From CBDCCV01 sp965215025 (GTDB lineage: Bacteria; Bacteroidota; Rhodothermia; Rhodothermales; Salinibacteraceae): 64,000 bases of DNA. Positions 7,733-16,605 of this stretch are shown here, one piece after another. Location: the NCBI GenBank assembly GCA_965215025.1, contig CBDCCV010000002.1, positions 558,001 to 622,000 of the forward strand, in the 5' to 3' direction. Numbering within the stretch: the first letter of the stretch is position 1; each line of letters opens with the position of its first letter. The position numbers and the translations under genes are program-made. The notes beneath the pieces are model-generated. The model was not told the DNA's origin and searched no databases. It worked only from the letters and a program-made list of their open reading frames with translations.

Positions 7733-8926
7733 GTGTTTCAAGAAACGCTTGAGCGCCTCCGGTCCCTTTTCCACTCCGAGCCGCCGCCGGAGTATGCGTT
7801 GGTCCTGAGCGGCGGCGGCGCACGGGCGGCGTTCCAGGTGGGCGTCCTGCGCTACCTCTCCGAGGCGTTCCCTGAGGCGCGCTTCCGCATCCTTACGGGC
7901 GTCTCGGCCGGGGCCATCAACGCGGCGCATCTGGGCAGCTTCCCCGGCCCGTTCCGCGCGGCGGGCCACCACCTGGCCGAGAGCTGGTCCCGCCTCTCCA
8001 CCGACGATGTGTTCAGGGCCGAGTCGGGGCTGCGGCTGTTCTGGCGCTTGGTGCGCGGGACGGGCGAATCCGCGCGCGAGAACGGCAACGGCGCCGACCG
8101 CGAGGTGCGCGGGCTGCTCGACAGCGCGCCGCTGCGCGCCCTCCTCATGCGGCACCTGCGCGCGCAGCCGGACGGGACGCTGCCCGGCATCGCGCGCAAC
8201 CTGCAACGCGGGCGGCTCAAGGCGCTCGCGCTCTTGACCACGAGCTACACTACGGGACAGACGGTAAGCTGGGTCCAGGGACAGGACATCGCGCGCTGGG
8301 AGCGGCCCTACCGCGTGAGCGTCAACACCGCCCTCACGGTAGACCACGTGATGGCATCGGCCTCGCTGCCGCTGCTGTTCTCCGCCGTGCCCCTCGGCGA
8401 GGCCTGGTACGGCGACGGCGGCATCCGCCTCTCGGCTCCGCTGGCGCCGGCGCTGCACCTCGGCGCCGAGCGCATCCTCATCATCTCCACGCGCTATCCG
8501 CGCTCGCGCGCCGAGGCCGACGCGCCGGCCGTGCGCGGCTACCCGCCCGCGGCGCAGATCATCGGCATCCTGATGAACGCCATCTTCCTCGACGCGCTCG
8601 ACCAGGACGCACACACGGTGCGCCGCCTCAATGCGCTCCTCGAGGAGCTGCCGCCGCGCAAGCGCCACGGGATGCGCCCGACCGCGCTGCTGGAGGTGCG
8701 CCCCTCGGTGGACATCGGGCGGCTGGCGGGGGAGTACGAGGCCACCATCCCCGCCGCGCTGCGCTTCATCACGCGCGGCCTGGGCACCGACGAGACGCGC
8801 AGCCCGGACTGGCTCAGTATGCTCCTCTTCGAGAAGCCGTTCATCGCGCGCCTGATCGAGATCGGCTACGCGGACGCGCGCCGGCAGCACGACGAGATCG
8901 AGGCGTTCCTGGACGCCGAACGCTGA
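7733..8926 (+). CDS. Patatin-like phospholipase
   Basis: A 397-residue patatin domain protein. The oxyanion motif GGGARAAFQ follows ALVLS near residue 25, the nucleophile elbow is GVSAG (serine hydrolase GxSxG), and the catalytic Asp is in YGDGGIR. Patatins are acyl hydrolases with a Ser-Asp dyad acting on phospholipids or acylglycerols. No signal peptide is visible, and the enzyme probably acts in the cytoplasm or at the inner membrane. The start is taken as GTG at 7733, because the conserved domain begins only ~20 residues later. No good ribosome site is visible. The divergent DprA-like gene lies upstream, so the 7522-7732 gap should hold promoters for both. Confidence 0.9.
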   Translation: MFQETLERLRSLFHSEPPPEYALVLSGGGARAAFQVGVLRYLSEAFPEARFRILTGVSAGAINAAHLGSFPGPFRAAGHHLAESWSRLSTDDVFRAESGLRLFWRLVRGTGESARENGNGADREVRGLLDSAPLRALLMRHLRAQPDGTLPGIARNLQRGRLKALALLTTSYTTGQTVSWVQGQDIARWERPYRVSVNTALTVDHVMASASLPLLFSAVPLGEAWYGDGGIRLSAPLAPALHLGAERILIISTRYPRSRAEADAPAVRGYPPAAQIIGILMNAIFLDALDQDAHTVRRLNALLEELPPRKRHGMRPTALLEVRPSVDIGRLAGEYEATIPAALRFITRGLGTDETRSPDWLSMLLFEKPFIARLIEIGYADARRQHDEIEAFLDAER

Positions 8927-8938
8927 AGGCGCAGGCGC

Positions 8939-9514
8939 TCAAGCGGCGGCGGAGCCGTGGGCGGTGCCGCGCGCCGAGGGGCCGCGGCGGCGCGGCGGCG
9001 CCAGGTCGGGGAAGGCGCCGTAGAGGTCCATCTGCTCGTAGGGCCGCCCGTCGATGCAGATGGGGATGGCGCGGGCCTCGGCGTGCGCGGCCACCTGATG
9101 GCCCAGCTCCACGTACTCGGGGAAGAGCGCGGGCACGTGCATAGAGCAGGGCGCCGGCCCGACGACGTGCAGGCCGCCGGAAACAAGCTCGACGCGGCGC
9201 ACCTGCTCCCAGGGCAGATGGAGGCGCCGCCGGGCGTAGTCGTACCCTTCGACGCCCTCGCGCGATAGCTTCACGCACCACATCACACGGCGCAGGCGGC
9301 GGCGCTCGCGCGCCGTCCACCACACCGTCCCCACCCAGGCCAGGCACACGACCCCGCCGGCCACGGGTGCGGCCACCGTGCCGGCCTGTGTCAGAAGCAA
9401 AGCCACGAGCGTCACCACCACCGTGGCGGCGGCCAGCCCGGAGAGCCGCACGGCCCGGCGGCGCGTGCGGAACTGAACCTCATCGGCGTCGAAAACGGCG
9501 GGGCGTTGTGGCAT
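8939..9514 (-). CDS. Hypothetical membrane protein with two transmembrane segments
   Basis: A 191-residue protein, family not recognised. Residues ~24-70 contain two hydrophobic stretches separated by a short turn (around LSGLAAATVVVTLVALLL and AGGVVCLAWVGTVWW), followed by a basic segment and a cytoplasmic-looking domain of ~110 residues. The layout resembles small proteins with a PH-like (YdbT/YcxB-type) domain behind a TM hairpin, but no diagnostic motif confirms it. It converges with the patatin gene, 12 bases away. Confidence 0.6.
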   Translation of the reverse strand: MPQRPAVFDADEVQFRTRRRAVRLSGLAAATVVVTLVALLLTQAGTVAAPVAGGVVCLAWVGTVWWTARERRRLRRVMWCVKLSREGVEGYDYARRRLHLPWEQVRRVELVSGGLHVVGPAPCSMHVPALFPEYVELGHQVAAHAEARAIPICIDGRPYEQMDLYGAFPDLAPPRRRGPSARGTAHGSAAA

Positions 9515-9972
9515 GGCGGGGCGGAAGCAGCGGGGCGCTCCGCCTTCTGACGGATGCGGAGGCGGGGGAGAGGGAAGACTATTAAATGTAAGACAGAATG
9601 CTGCGAAATAAAAAGCGTTTGCTCGTCAGCGCGCCGCGCACGGCGTAACGATTTCTGGAAAGAAGCCGCAACTGCGACGGGCGAAGAACGACGAAGGACG
9701 CATAGCCTGCCTGCTCTACACATCAGCGATGGACCACCGCGAAGTACAAACGCCGTGCATCGCCTTCTGCTCACCATGTAAAGCAGGTGGTGAGGCAGGG
9801 TGTCAAACGCATCTTCTCCGGCGTAGGAGATCCTTCGTCCCGGCACCGGGACTCAGGATGACAACGGGATAAGTCACAACCGGAGCCATGTAACAAACGG
9901 CGCCGATGCGCGCTACAACCCCCGCCCTCGCCGCTTTTCCTATGCGTCCCCGTCATGCTTTTCTTCCCCGCT
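9515..9972. other. Intergenic region with a CATCCTGAG...GAAGGATCT repeat
   Basis: No credible gene lies here. The region is more A/T-rich near 9570-9620 than its neighbours. At 9826-9862 it holds an inverted copy of a repeat whose ends read GTCATCCTGAG and GAAGGATCTCC, also present at 13534-13635. Divergent promoters for the flanking genes are probably here, but none is clear enough to mark. Confidence 0.5.
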
Positions 9973-12510
9973 ATGCACCGCCGGGCTGCCCTGCTGATCG
10001 TTTTTCTGGTCGGCAGCTTCGTGCCCGGCGCGCTGCTCGCGCACAGCGCCCTGGCGCAGGTCGATGCAGCGCAAGACCGTGCCGCACCGGTGGTCGTGCG
10101 CGGCACCGTCACCGACGCGGCCACGGGCGAGGCGCTCCCCTCGGCGACGCTGCACGTGGAGGGCACCTTCGGCGGCACGATCACGAACGCGGAGGGCGCC
10201 TTCGCGCTGCCGGTGGAAAGGCTGCCCGCCACGCTCGTCATCCGCTACATCGGGTACGAGACGGCGCGCGTGCGGGTAGAAGAGGCCGGCGACGCGCCGC
10301 TGGAGATCGCGCTCCGGCCAGCGGCGCTGGAGATGGGCGAACTCGTCGTCGAGGCCGGGCGCAACCCCGCCGATGACATCATGCGCGAGGTCATCCGCCG
10401 CAAAGCCGAGCGCCGCGCCCGCCTCGACACCTACCGCGCCGAGGCTTACAACCGCTTCACGCTCCGCAACGACACCGGCATCGTCTCCCTGGCCGAGTCG
10501 CTTACCGAGTGGTTCTGGGACAAAGAGCGCGGCACGCGCGAGGTGGTCAAAAGCCGCCGCACCACGGCAAATCTGCAACTGGAGCAGTTCCTGCCCGCCG
10601 GCCTCTTCATCACCAACCTCTACGACGACGACGTGGAGGTGGGCGGCTACACGCTCATCGGCGTGACGCACCCGGACGCGCTCAGGCACTACGATTTCGA
10701 GCTGGACAGCGTCCGCGTCTTGGACGGGCAGCGCGTCTTCGACATCGGCGTCAGGCCGGCGGGGCGGCTCAAGAGCGCGTTCGAGGGGCGCGTAAGCGTG
10801 CTCGACAGCGCCTTCGCCCTCGTTGAGGCCGATCTCCGGCCCGGCGCGGCGTTCCGGTTTCCGCCGCCGGTCCAGGAGCTACAGATCGCCTACCATCAGC
10901 AGTTCTCGGACTTCGGAAAAGACTTCTGGCTCCCGCTCGCCCTCCGCTCCGAGACCGAGGTGAAGGTGTCGCTGCCGGCGCTTCTGGACGTGCCGCGCAT
11001 CCGCATCGATCAGGTCTCGCGCCTGGCGAACTACGCCGTCAACGTGCCGCTGCCGGATTCGCTCTACGCCGAGGAGCGCTACCTGGCCGTAGACACGGCC
11101 GCCGTCCAGAGCGACACGCTGCTGGCCGCCTCGGGGGCCGCCGTGCCGCTCTCCACGCGCGAGGCCGAGGCGCTGGCAACGATTGACAGCACCATGACGC
11201 TCGACAAAGCCTACGCGCCCTCCGGCCTTTTGGCGCGCTTTCTTCAGATGAGCGGCTCCTTCAACGATGAGGAGGTCATCAACACGGATGACGACGCGGG
11301 CGAAAACGGCAAGCGCTTCGTCACGGATACGGGCCTGGCGCCGCAGCTTTGGTTCGACCGCGTGGACGCGCTCAACGCCGCCGTGAAGCCGAGCCTGACG
11401 CTGGGCGGGCGGCTGCGTCTGGAAGGACTGGCCGGCTACAAGACGGGCCGCCGCGAAGCCACCTACGGCGCCGAGGCCAAGCTCGGCTTGGGTAAAACGG
11501 AGGTCTTTGCCGCGTACCGCTACGGCACGGAAAAGCGCTACGACTCGCGCCTGACCACGCGCTTTTTCAACAGCGCCACGGTGCTCCTCGGCGGCGATGA
11601 CTACTTCGACTACCTCGGCACCGAGCGCGTGCACGCCGGGGCCGAGCGCCGGCTCAGCTTTCTGCGCGGCCTGCCCATCTTCGGCGGCGGGGACGCGCGG
11701 CTGCGGCTCACGCTCACGAGCGCGCGGCAGTTTTCCGTGGACCGCACCACGAGCTACGACCTTCTGGGCTACGACCATCTGCAGCCCCCCAACCCGCCCA
11801 TCCCCGAGGGCGTCCTCCGCTCGCAGAAGCTGACGCTACAGCTCGGCGGCGAGGACGGGCCGCTGGGCTTTTTCGGGGCCGAGCGGCGGCTCGCACTTTC
11901 CGTCGAGAGCGGCCGCCTGGACCTCGGCAGCACGGATCTCCTCGGCGGCGGTCTCTTTTTCGGCGCCGGCTCCGACGGGGACGACCGGCGGTTTGCGCGC
12001 TTCGAGGGATCGGCGGACTACACGTTTGAGACGTTCTTCCGCCGCCGCCTTTTGCCCAACGAGCTGCGCCTGCGCCTCACGGGCGCCATCTTCGCGGGCC
12101 GGTTGCCGCCACAGCGCTTCGGCATCGTGGACGCGGGCGGATGGTTCTTCGTCCCGTTCGGCGCGCTCAAGACGCTGCCGCGCCGTCCGTACGAGGGCGA
12201 GCAGCACGCGGCCTTTTTCTGGGAGCACAACTTCCGCACGGTGCCGTTCGAGCGGGTCGGCCTCTGGTGGCCGGCCGAGCGCGGGTGGAGCGTGCTTGTG
12301 CACGGCGGCCACGCGCGCACGTGGGTCTCCGGCAGCACCCTGGCACGCCTGGGCTACCTCGACGGCTTCGTGCCGCGCGTGCCGGACGGGTTTCACCACG
12401 AGATCGGCCTTTCGCTGAGCGGCGTCCTCGGCATCTTCCGCCTCGACGTGTCGCAGCGCCTGGACGCGCCCGGCACGGCGTTCAGCATCGGCGCGGCGCA
12501 GATCTTTTGA
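9973..12510 (+). CDS. DUF5686 / carboxypeptidase-like regulatory domain outer membrane protein
   Basis: About 845 residues. A signal peptide ends near AHSALAQ. A carboxypeptidase-regulatory-like beta-sandwich follows (VVRGTVTDAATGEALPSATL through VIRYIGYE), the same N-terminal module seen in SusC-type receptors. The next part, beginning NPADDIMREVIRRK, is typical of the DUF5686 family, and the C-terminal ~450 residues show alternating beta-strand patterns of an outer membrane barrel. DUF5686 proteins are Bacteroidota outer membrane proteins of unknown function. The ATG at 9973 gives the cleaner signal peptide; an in-frame ATG at 9955 is possible. No partner gene is adjacent. Confidence 0.85.
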   Translation: MHRRAALLIVFLVGSFVPGALLAHSALAQVDAAQDRAAPVVVRGTVTDAATGEALPSATLHVEGTFGGTITNAEGAFALPVERLPATLVIRYIGYETARVRVEEAGDAPLEIALRPAALEMGELVVEAGRNPADDIMREVIRRKAERRARLDTYRAEAYNRFTLRNDTGIVSLAESLTEWFWDKERGTREVVKSRRTTANLQLEQFLPAGLFITNLYDDDVEVGGYTLIGVTHPDALRHYDFELDSVRVLDGQRVFDIGVRPAGRLKSAFEGRVSVLDSAFALVEADLRPGAAFRFPPPVQELQIAYHQQFSDFGKDFWLPLALRSETEVKVSLPALLDVPRIRIDQVSRLANYAVNVPLPDSLYAEERYLAVDTAAVQSDTLLAASGAAVPLSTREAEALATIDSTMTLDKAYAPSGLLARFLQMSGSFNDEEVINTDDDAGENGKRFVTDTGLAPQLWFDRVDALNAAVKPSLTLGGRLRLEGLAGYKTGRREATYGAEAKLGLGKTEVFAAYRYGTEKRYDSRLTTRFFNSATVLLGGDDYFDYLGTERVHAGAERRLSFLRGLPIFGGGDARLRLTLTSARQFSVDRTTSYDLLGYDHLQPPNPPIPEGVLRSQKLTLQLGGEDGPLGFFGAERRLALSVESGRLDLGSTDLLGGGLFFGAGSDGDDRRFARFEGSADYTFETFFRRRLLPNELRLRLTGAIFAGRLPPQRFGIVDAGGWFFVPFGALKTLPRRPYEGEQHAAFFWEHNFRTVPFERVGLWWPAERGWSVLVHGGHARTWVSGSTLARLGYLDGFVPRVPDGFHHEIGLSLSGVLGIFRLDVSQRLDAPGTAFSIGAAQIF

Positions 12511-12626
12511 AGCGGCCAGCCGCGCCAGTCTGATCGGCGGCGCGCTTTTTGCCCCGCTTCTGCAGCGAAGCCGTTCCCGCCCGCGCGGCGTCCTTTTGTC
12601 CATCTCGAACCACGCCTGACGAAACC

Positions 12627-13505
12627 ATGTCTACCTCAGTGAACCGGCGCTCTTTTGCTCAGTGGTTGCGCGGCGCGCTCGTCGTCGCGCTCCTCGTCAC
12701 GGCCATCGGCTGCGACTCCGGCGGCGGCGAAGACGACGAAGAGGACAGCATCGACGGCCTCTGGGCCTCGCGCGGCGCCGACGTCTTCTACCTCGACATC
12801 GACACCGACGCGAGCGAGATCGTCATCTACGATTTCTTAGGCGACGATGATGCCGGCGATGTTGACGATTGCTACCTGAGCTATGAGGCCGAAATTATCG
12901 ACATCGACGGCGACACGTACACGCTGCTGACCGAAAACGGGGAGCAGACGGTGCGCATCAGCGCCGAGGGCGGTGTGCTTGAGATCGTTGAGGGCAGCGG
13001 GGCCGCCGAGCGCTTCGACCGCAGCGACGAGCGCGCAAGCGACTTCCGCTCGGAGTGCGAACTCGATGGCGAGAGCATCAGCGGTCTCTGGCAGTTCAGC
13101 GCTGTAGATGTTTTCGATCTGGATGCTGACGTCTTCTACTTCGACATTGACGCCGAGGCGGAGGAGATCGTCATCTACGATTTCCTGGGCGATGACTTTG
13201 ACGAGGGGGAGGACTGCTACCGCGTCCTCGACGTGGACATCACCGATGTTGACGGCGACGTCTACACCCTGCGCTTCAACTACGAGGACGGCACAACGGA
13301 AACCGGACAGACGCGCCTACGCGCCGAAGGTGACGTGCTTTTATCCACCATCGCGGACGCCGGCGGTAACGAGACCACGGAGCGTTACAACCGCAGCAGC
13401 GAGAGCGTGGACGAGTTCACGCCCGAGTGCGAGTCCGACGGCGACGGCGATGGCGACAACCTGCGCGGCCCGCGCCACAAGAGCGGCTTCGACTTCCTGC
13501 GGTAG
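12627..13505 (+). CDS. Acidic lipoprotein with two tandem repeats
   Basis: A 292-residue protein starting MSTSVNRR with a lipoprotein signal ending VTAIGC, then a very acidic Gly/Asp/Glu linker. The mature part is two copies of a ~115-residue unit: each starts SIDGLW/SISGLW, contains DVFY-DIDxxAxEIVIYDFLGDD, a DCY motif, a D-D-Y-TL strand and ends RFDRSDERASDFRSEC or RYNRSSESVDEFTPEC. Each unit has conserved Cys residues. The fold resembles lipocalin-like or META-type extracytoplasmic beta domains, but this is a guess. An upstream in-frame ATG (12549) is rejected because it would precede the signal peptide. Function unknown. Confidence 0.8.
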   Translation: MSTSVNRRSFAQWLRGALVVALLVTAIGCDSGGGEDDEEDSIDGLWASRGADVFYLDIDTDASEIVIYDFLGDDDAGDVDDCYLSYEAEIIDIDGDTYTLLTENGEQTVRISAEGGVLEIVEGSGAAERFDRSDERASDFRSECELDGESISGLWQFSAVDVFDLDADVFYFDIDAEAEEIVIYDFLGDDFDEGEDCYRVLDVDITDVDGDVYTLRFNYEDGTTETGQTRLRAEGDVLLSTIADAGGNETTERYNRSSESVDEFTPECESDGDGDGDNLRGPRHKSGFDFLR

Positions 13506-13533
13506 ACCCGGCGACGGCTCGTCCTTACGTCAC

Positions 13534-13635
13534 GTCATCCTGAGCAGGGCGAAGGATCTCCCACGTTGAGGAATACCTCAAGCAGGGAGATCCCTCACGG
13601 AGCCTGTCCCGCACCTGATGCGGGGTTCAGGATGG
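13534..13635. repeat. Composite CATCCTGAG / GGATCT palindromic intergenic repeat
   Basis: GTCATCCTGAG...GAAGGATCTCCC (13534-13562) is followed by an inverted half, GGGAGATCCCTC...TTCAGGATGG (ending near 13635), making a long imperfect palindrome. A related inverted copy lies at 9826-9862. Similar CATCCTGAG elements are widespread in genomes of this group. It lies between the repeat lipoprotein and mutS. Confidence 0.7.
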
Positions 13636-13743
13636 CGGGTTGGTAGGTTTAAGGATCGGCGGAGCGTTGCGATTCGCGCGGCGCTCCGCTACTTTTTTGG
13701 TGCCGACGCTTCGCTCCCCGCCCCTCCACCAAAGCAGCGCCCC

Positions 13744-16473
13744 GTGGCCGGATCGTCTAAAAAGAAAAACAGGAGAAAGAGAGGCCGTACGCCGCTCATG
13801 CGGCAGTACTACGCCATCAAAAAAAAGCACCCCGGCGCGGTGCTGCTCTTCCGCATGGGCGACTTCTACGAGGCCTTCGACGGCGACGCGAAGACCTTGA
13901 GCCGCACGCTCGGCATCACGCTCACCACGCGCGGCAACGGCAAGGCCGACGACGTGCCGATGGCCGGCTTCCCGCACCACGCCCTGGAGAGCCACCTGCC
14001 GAAGCTCGTGCGCGCGGGCCTGCGCGTGGCGATCTGCGAGCAGGTCGAGACGCCCGAGGAGGCCGGCGGCAACATCGTCAAGCGCGAGGTCACGGAGGTC
14101 GTCACGCCGGGCGTCTCGTTCCAGGACCAGCTCCTTGACCCGAAGCGCGCGAACTACCTCGCCGCCGTGCACTGGTCGGGTGATGGCCGTTGCGGCGTGG
14201 CCTACCTCGACGCCTCCACGGGCGAGTTCGCCGTGGCCGAGACCGCCGAGGACAAGCTCGAAACGCTCCTCGAAACCGTTCAGCCCGCCGAGGTGGTCAT
14301 CGACAAGCGCCGGCGCGTGCGCTTGGAAAGCAGCCTGCGCGAGACGCCCTTCGTCGTCACCGAAGAAGAGGACTGGGTCTTCGGCTACGACTTCGCCTAC
14401 GAGACGCTGCTCCGGCACTTCGAGACGCACTCCTTGAAGGGCTTCGGCGTGGACGACCTCGAGGCGGGCCTCGTGGCCGCCGGCGCCGCGCTGCATTACC
14501 TCTCCGAGACGCAGAAAGGGCGCCTCGGCCACGTCCGCAAGCTGCGCCGCCACGCCACGGGCGCCTTTATCGCCCTCGATCCGCAGACGAAGCGCAACCT
14601 CGAACTCGTCCGCCCCCTGCACGAGGGATCGTCCGAGGGCGCGCTCATCAACATCCTGGACCAGACCGAGACGCCGATGGGCGGGCGAAGGCTGCGCGCC
14701 TGGCTCGTGCGCCCCTTGCGCGAGGTCGAAAAAATCCGCCAGCGCCTCGATGCCGTGGAGGCGCTTGTCACCTCGCCGCGCCTGCGGAAAAACATCCGCG
14801 AGGACCTCGACGCCGTGGGCGACCTGGAGCGCTTGGCGGGGAAGATCGCCACGGGCCGGGCCACGCCGCGCGACCTCGTGGCCGTGAAGCAGACGCTCGA
14901 AAAGATCCCCGCGCTCAAAACGCTATTGGCCGATGAGCCGTGCCCCACGCTACAGCGCCTCGAAAAGAGCCTGACGCCGTGCGCGCCCATCGCTGAGATG
15001 ATCGGCAAGGCGCTCGTGGACGACCCGCCAGCGCAGATCACCGAGGGCGGCCTCATCCGCGAGGGTTTTTCTGAGGAGCTGGACAGCCTGCGCCGGCTGG
15101 CGCGCTCGGGCAAAAGCTGGGTGGCGAAGCTGCAAAAGGAAGAATCCAAGCGCACGGGCATCCCCTCGCTCAAAGTGGGCTTCAACAAGGTGTTCGGGTA
15201 CTACCTCGAAGTCACGCACACGCACACCGAGAAGGTGCCCGACGAGTACATCCGCAAGCAGACGCTCAAGAACGCCGAGCGCTACATCACGCCCGAACTC
15301 AAGGAGTACGAGGAGAAGATCCTCACGGCCGAGGAGAAGATCGGCCACCTGGAGTTCGATCTCTTTAACGATCTGCGCGCGAAGCTGGCCGAGGAGACGG
15401 CCGCGCTCCAGCTCAACGCCGCGCTCTTGGCGATGCTCGACTGCTTCGCCGCGCTCGCCGAGGTGGCCGAGCGCCACGGCTACACGCGCCCCGAGGTGAG
15501 CGAAGGCCGCGTCCTGGACATCAAAGGCGGACGCCATCCGGTGGTCGAGCAGGCGCTCCCCGCCGGCGAGCCGTTCATCCCGAACGACGTGCGGCTCGAC
15601 CCTGAAAACGAGCAGATCCTCCTCATCACCGGGCCGAACATGGCGGGGAAGAGCGTGGTCCTGCGGCAGGTGGGCCTCATCGTTCTCTTGGCGCAGGTGG
15701 GCGCCTTCGTGCCGGCGGAGAAAGCGGAGGTCGGCGTCGTGGACCGGATCTTCACGCGCGTGGGGGCGCAGGACAACCTCGCCGCGGGCGAGTCCACCTT
15801 CCTCGTGGAGATGAACGAGACGGCCAACATCCTCAACAACGCCACGCCGCGCTCGCTCATCCTCTTGGACGAGGTGGGGCGCGGGACCTCGACGTTCGAC
15901 GGCCTCTCCATCGCCTGGGCCTTGGTCGAGTACCTGCACGAGCTCGCCGAGGTGGCCGCCCGGACGCTCTTCGCCACGCACTACCACGAGCTGAACGAGT
16001 TGTCAGCGCGCTTCGGGCGCATCCGCAACTACCGGATTCAGGTGCAGGAGCACGAGGGGAAGGTGGTCTTTTTGCGTAAGCTCGTAGAGGGCGGCGCGGA
16101 TCACTCCTACGGCATCGAGGTGGCAAAGATGGCGGGCTTGCCGGAGCCGGTCGTCATCCGCGCGCGCGAGATCCTCGGCCACCTCGAAGGGCAGCACCTC
16201 GCCCTGGAGGAGACCGCCGAGGCGGCTGATGCTGACGTGGCAGGCGACGGCGCCGCCTCATCCGCACCGAAGGCGAAAGCGCGCAAGGCCGAGGCGGGCG
16301 CCGTCCCGAGCTTGAGCGAAAGCGCCGTGTCACAGATGGATCTTTTCCACGCCCGCCCCGACCCGGTGGCCGAGGAGCTAAAGGAAGCGCTCCAAACGCT
16401 CGACCTCAACCGCATGACGCCCATCGAGGCGCTCTTGAAGCTGAGCGAGTTGAAGCAGATCAGCGAGAAGTGA
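13744..16473 (+). CDS. mutS: DNA mismatch repair protein MutS
   Basis: MutS binds mismatches and, with MutL, starts repair. The mismatch-reading Phe-x-Glu motif is in FRMGDFYEAF, followed by the connector, lever and clamp domains. The C-terminal ABC-type ATPase has Walker A GPNMAGKS and Walker B LILLDEVGRGTSTFDG. The length from the chosen start is 909 residues, somewhat longer than E. coli MutS (853), with an Ala-rich linker before a short C-terminal helix. The frame is open back to an ATG at 13618, but that start lies in the repeat 13534-13635. GTG at 13744 gives the usual short basic N-terminus before TPLMRQYYAIKKKHPG. Confidence 0.95.
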   Translation: MAGSSKKKNRRKRGRTPLMRQYYAIKKKHPGAVLLFRMGDFYEAFDGDAKTLSRTLGITLTTRGNGKADDVPMAGFPHHALESHLPKLVRAGLRVAICEQVETPEEAGGNIVKREVTEVVTPGVSFQDQLLDPKRANYLAAVHWSGDGRCGVAYLDASTGEFAVAETAEDKLETLLETVQPAEVVIDKRRRVRLESSLRETPFVVTEEEDWVFGYDFAYETLLRHFETHSLKGFGVDDLEAGLVAAGAALHYLSETQKGRLGHVRKLRRHATGAFIALDPQTKRNLELVRPLHEGSSEGALINILDQTETPMGGRRLRAWLVRPLREVEKIRQRLDAVEALVTSPRLRKNIREDLDAVGDLERLAGKIATGRATPRDLVAVKQTLEKIPALKTLLADEPCPTLQRLEKSLTPCAPIAEMIGKALVDDPPAQITEGGLIREGFSEELDSLRRLARSGKSWVAKLQKEESKRTGIPSLKVGFNKVFGYYLEVTHTHTEKVPDEYIRKQTLKNAERYITPELKEYEEKILTAEEKIGHLEFDLFNDLRAKLAEETAALQLNAALLAMLDCFAALAEVAERHGYTRPEVSEGRVLDIKGGRHPVVEQALPAGEPFIPNDVRLDPENEQILLITGPNMAGKSVVLRQVGLIVLLAQVGAFVPAEKAEVGVVDRIFTRVGAQDNLAAGESTFLVEMNETANILNNATPRSLILLDEVGRGTSTFDGLSIAWALVEYLHELAEVAARTLFATHYHELNELSARFGRIRNYRIQVQEHEGKVVFLRKLVEGGADHSYGIEVAKMAGLPEPVVIRAREILGHLEGQHLALEETAEAADADVAGDGAASSAPKAKARKAEAGAVPSLSESAVSQMDLFHARPDPVAEELKEALQTLDLNRMTPIEALLKLSELKQISEK

Positions 16474-16605
16474 CCTTTGGGTTTAGAGCGCCTAGCGAAG
16501 GATGCCATGGCGAGGAGCGCGCCCCGAGTGCTCCCTTGCCGTGCTCGCAACGCCGAGTCCTTTAAGAAGCTTGGCCCGCATCAGGTACGTGCGGCGGCGC
16601 AGGGT

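Noticed and set aside
13618..13743. Upstream mutS start at ATG 13618
   Set aside because: The start lies inside the CATCCTGAG repeat and adds a stretch unlike MutS; GTG 13744 gives the family N-terminus.
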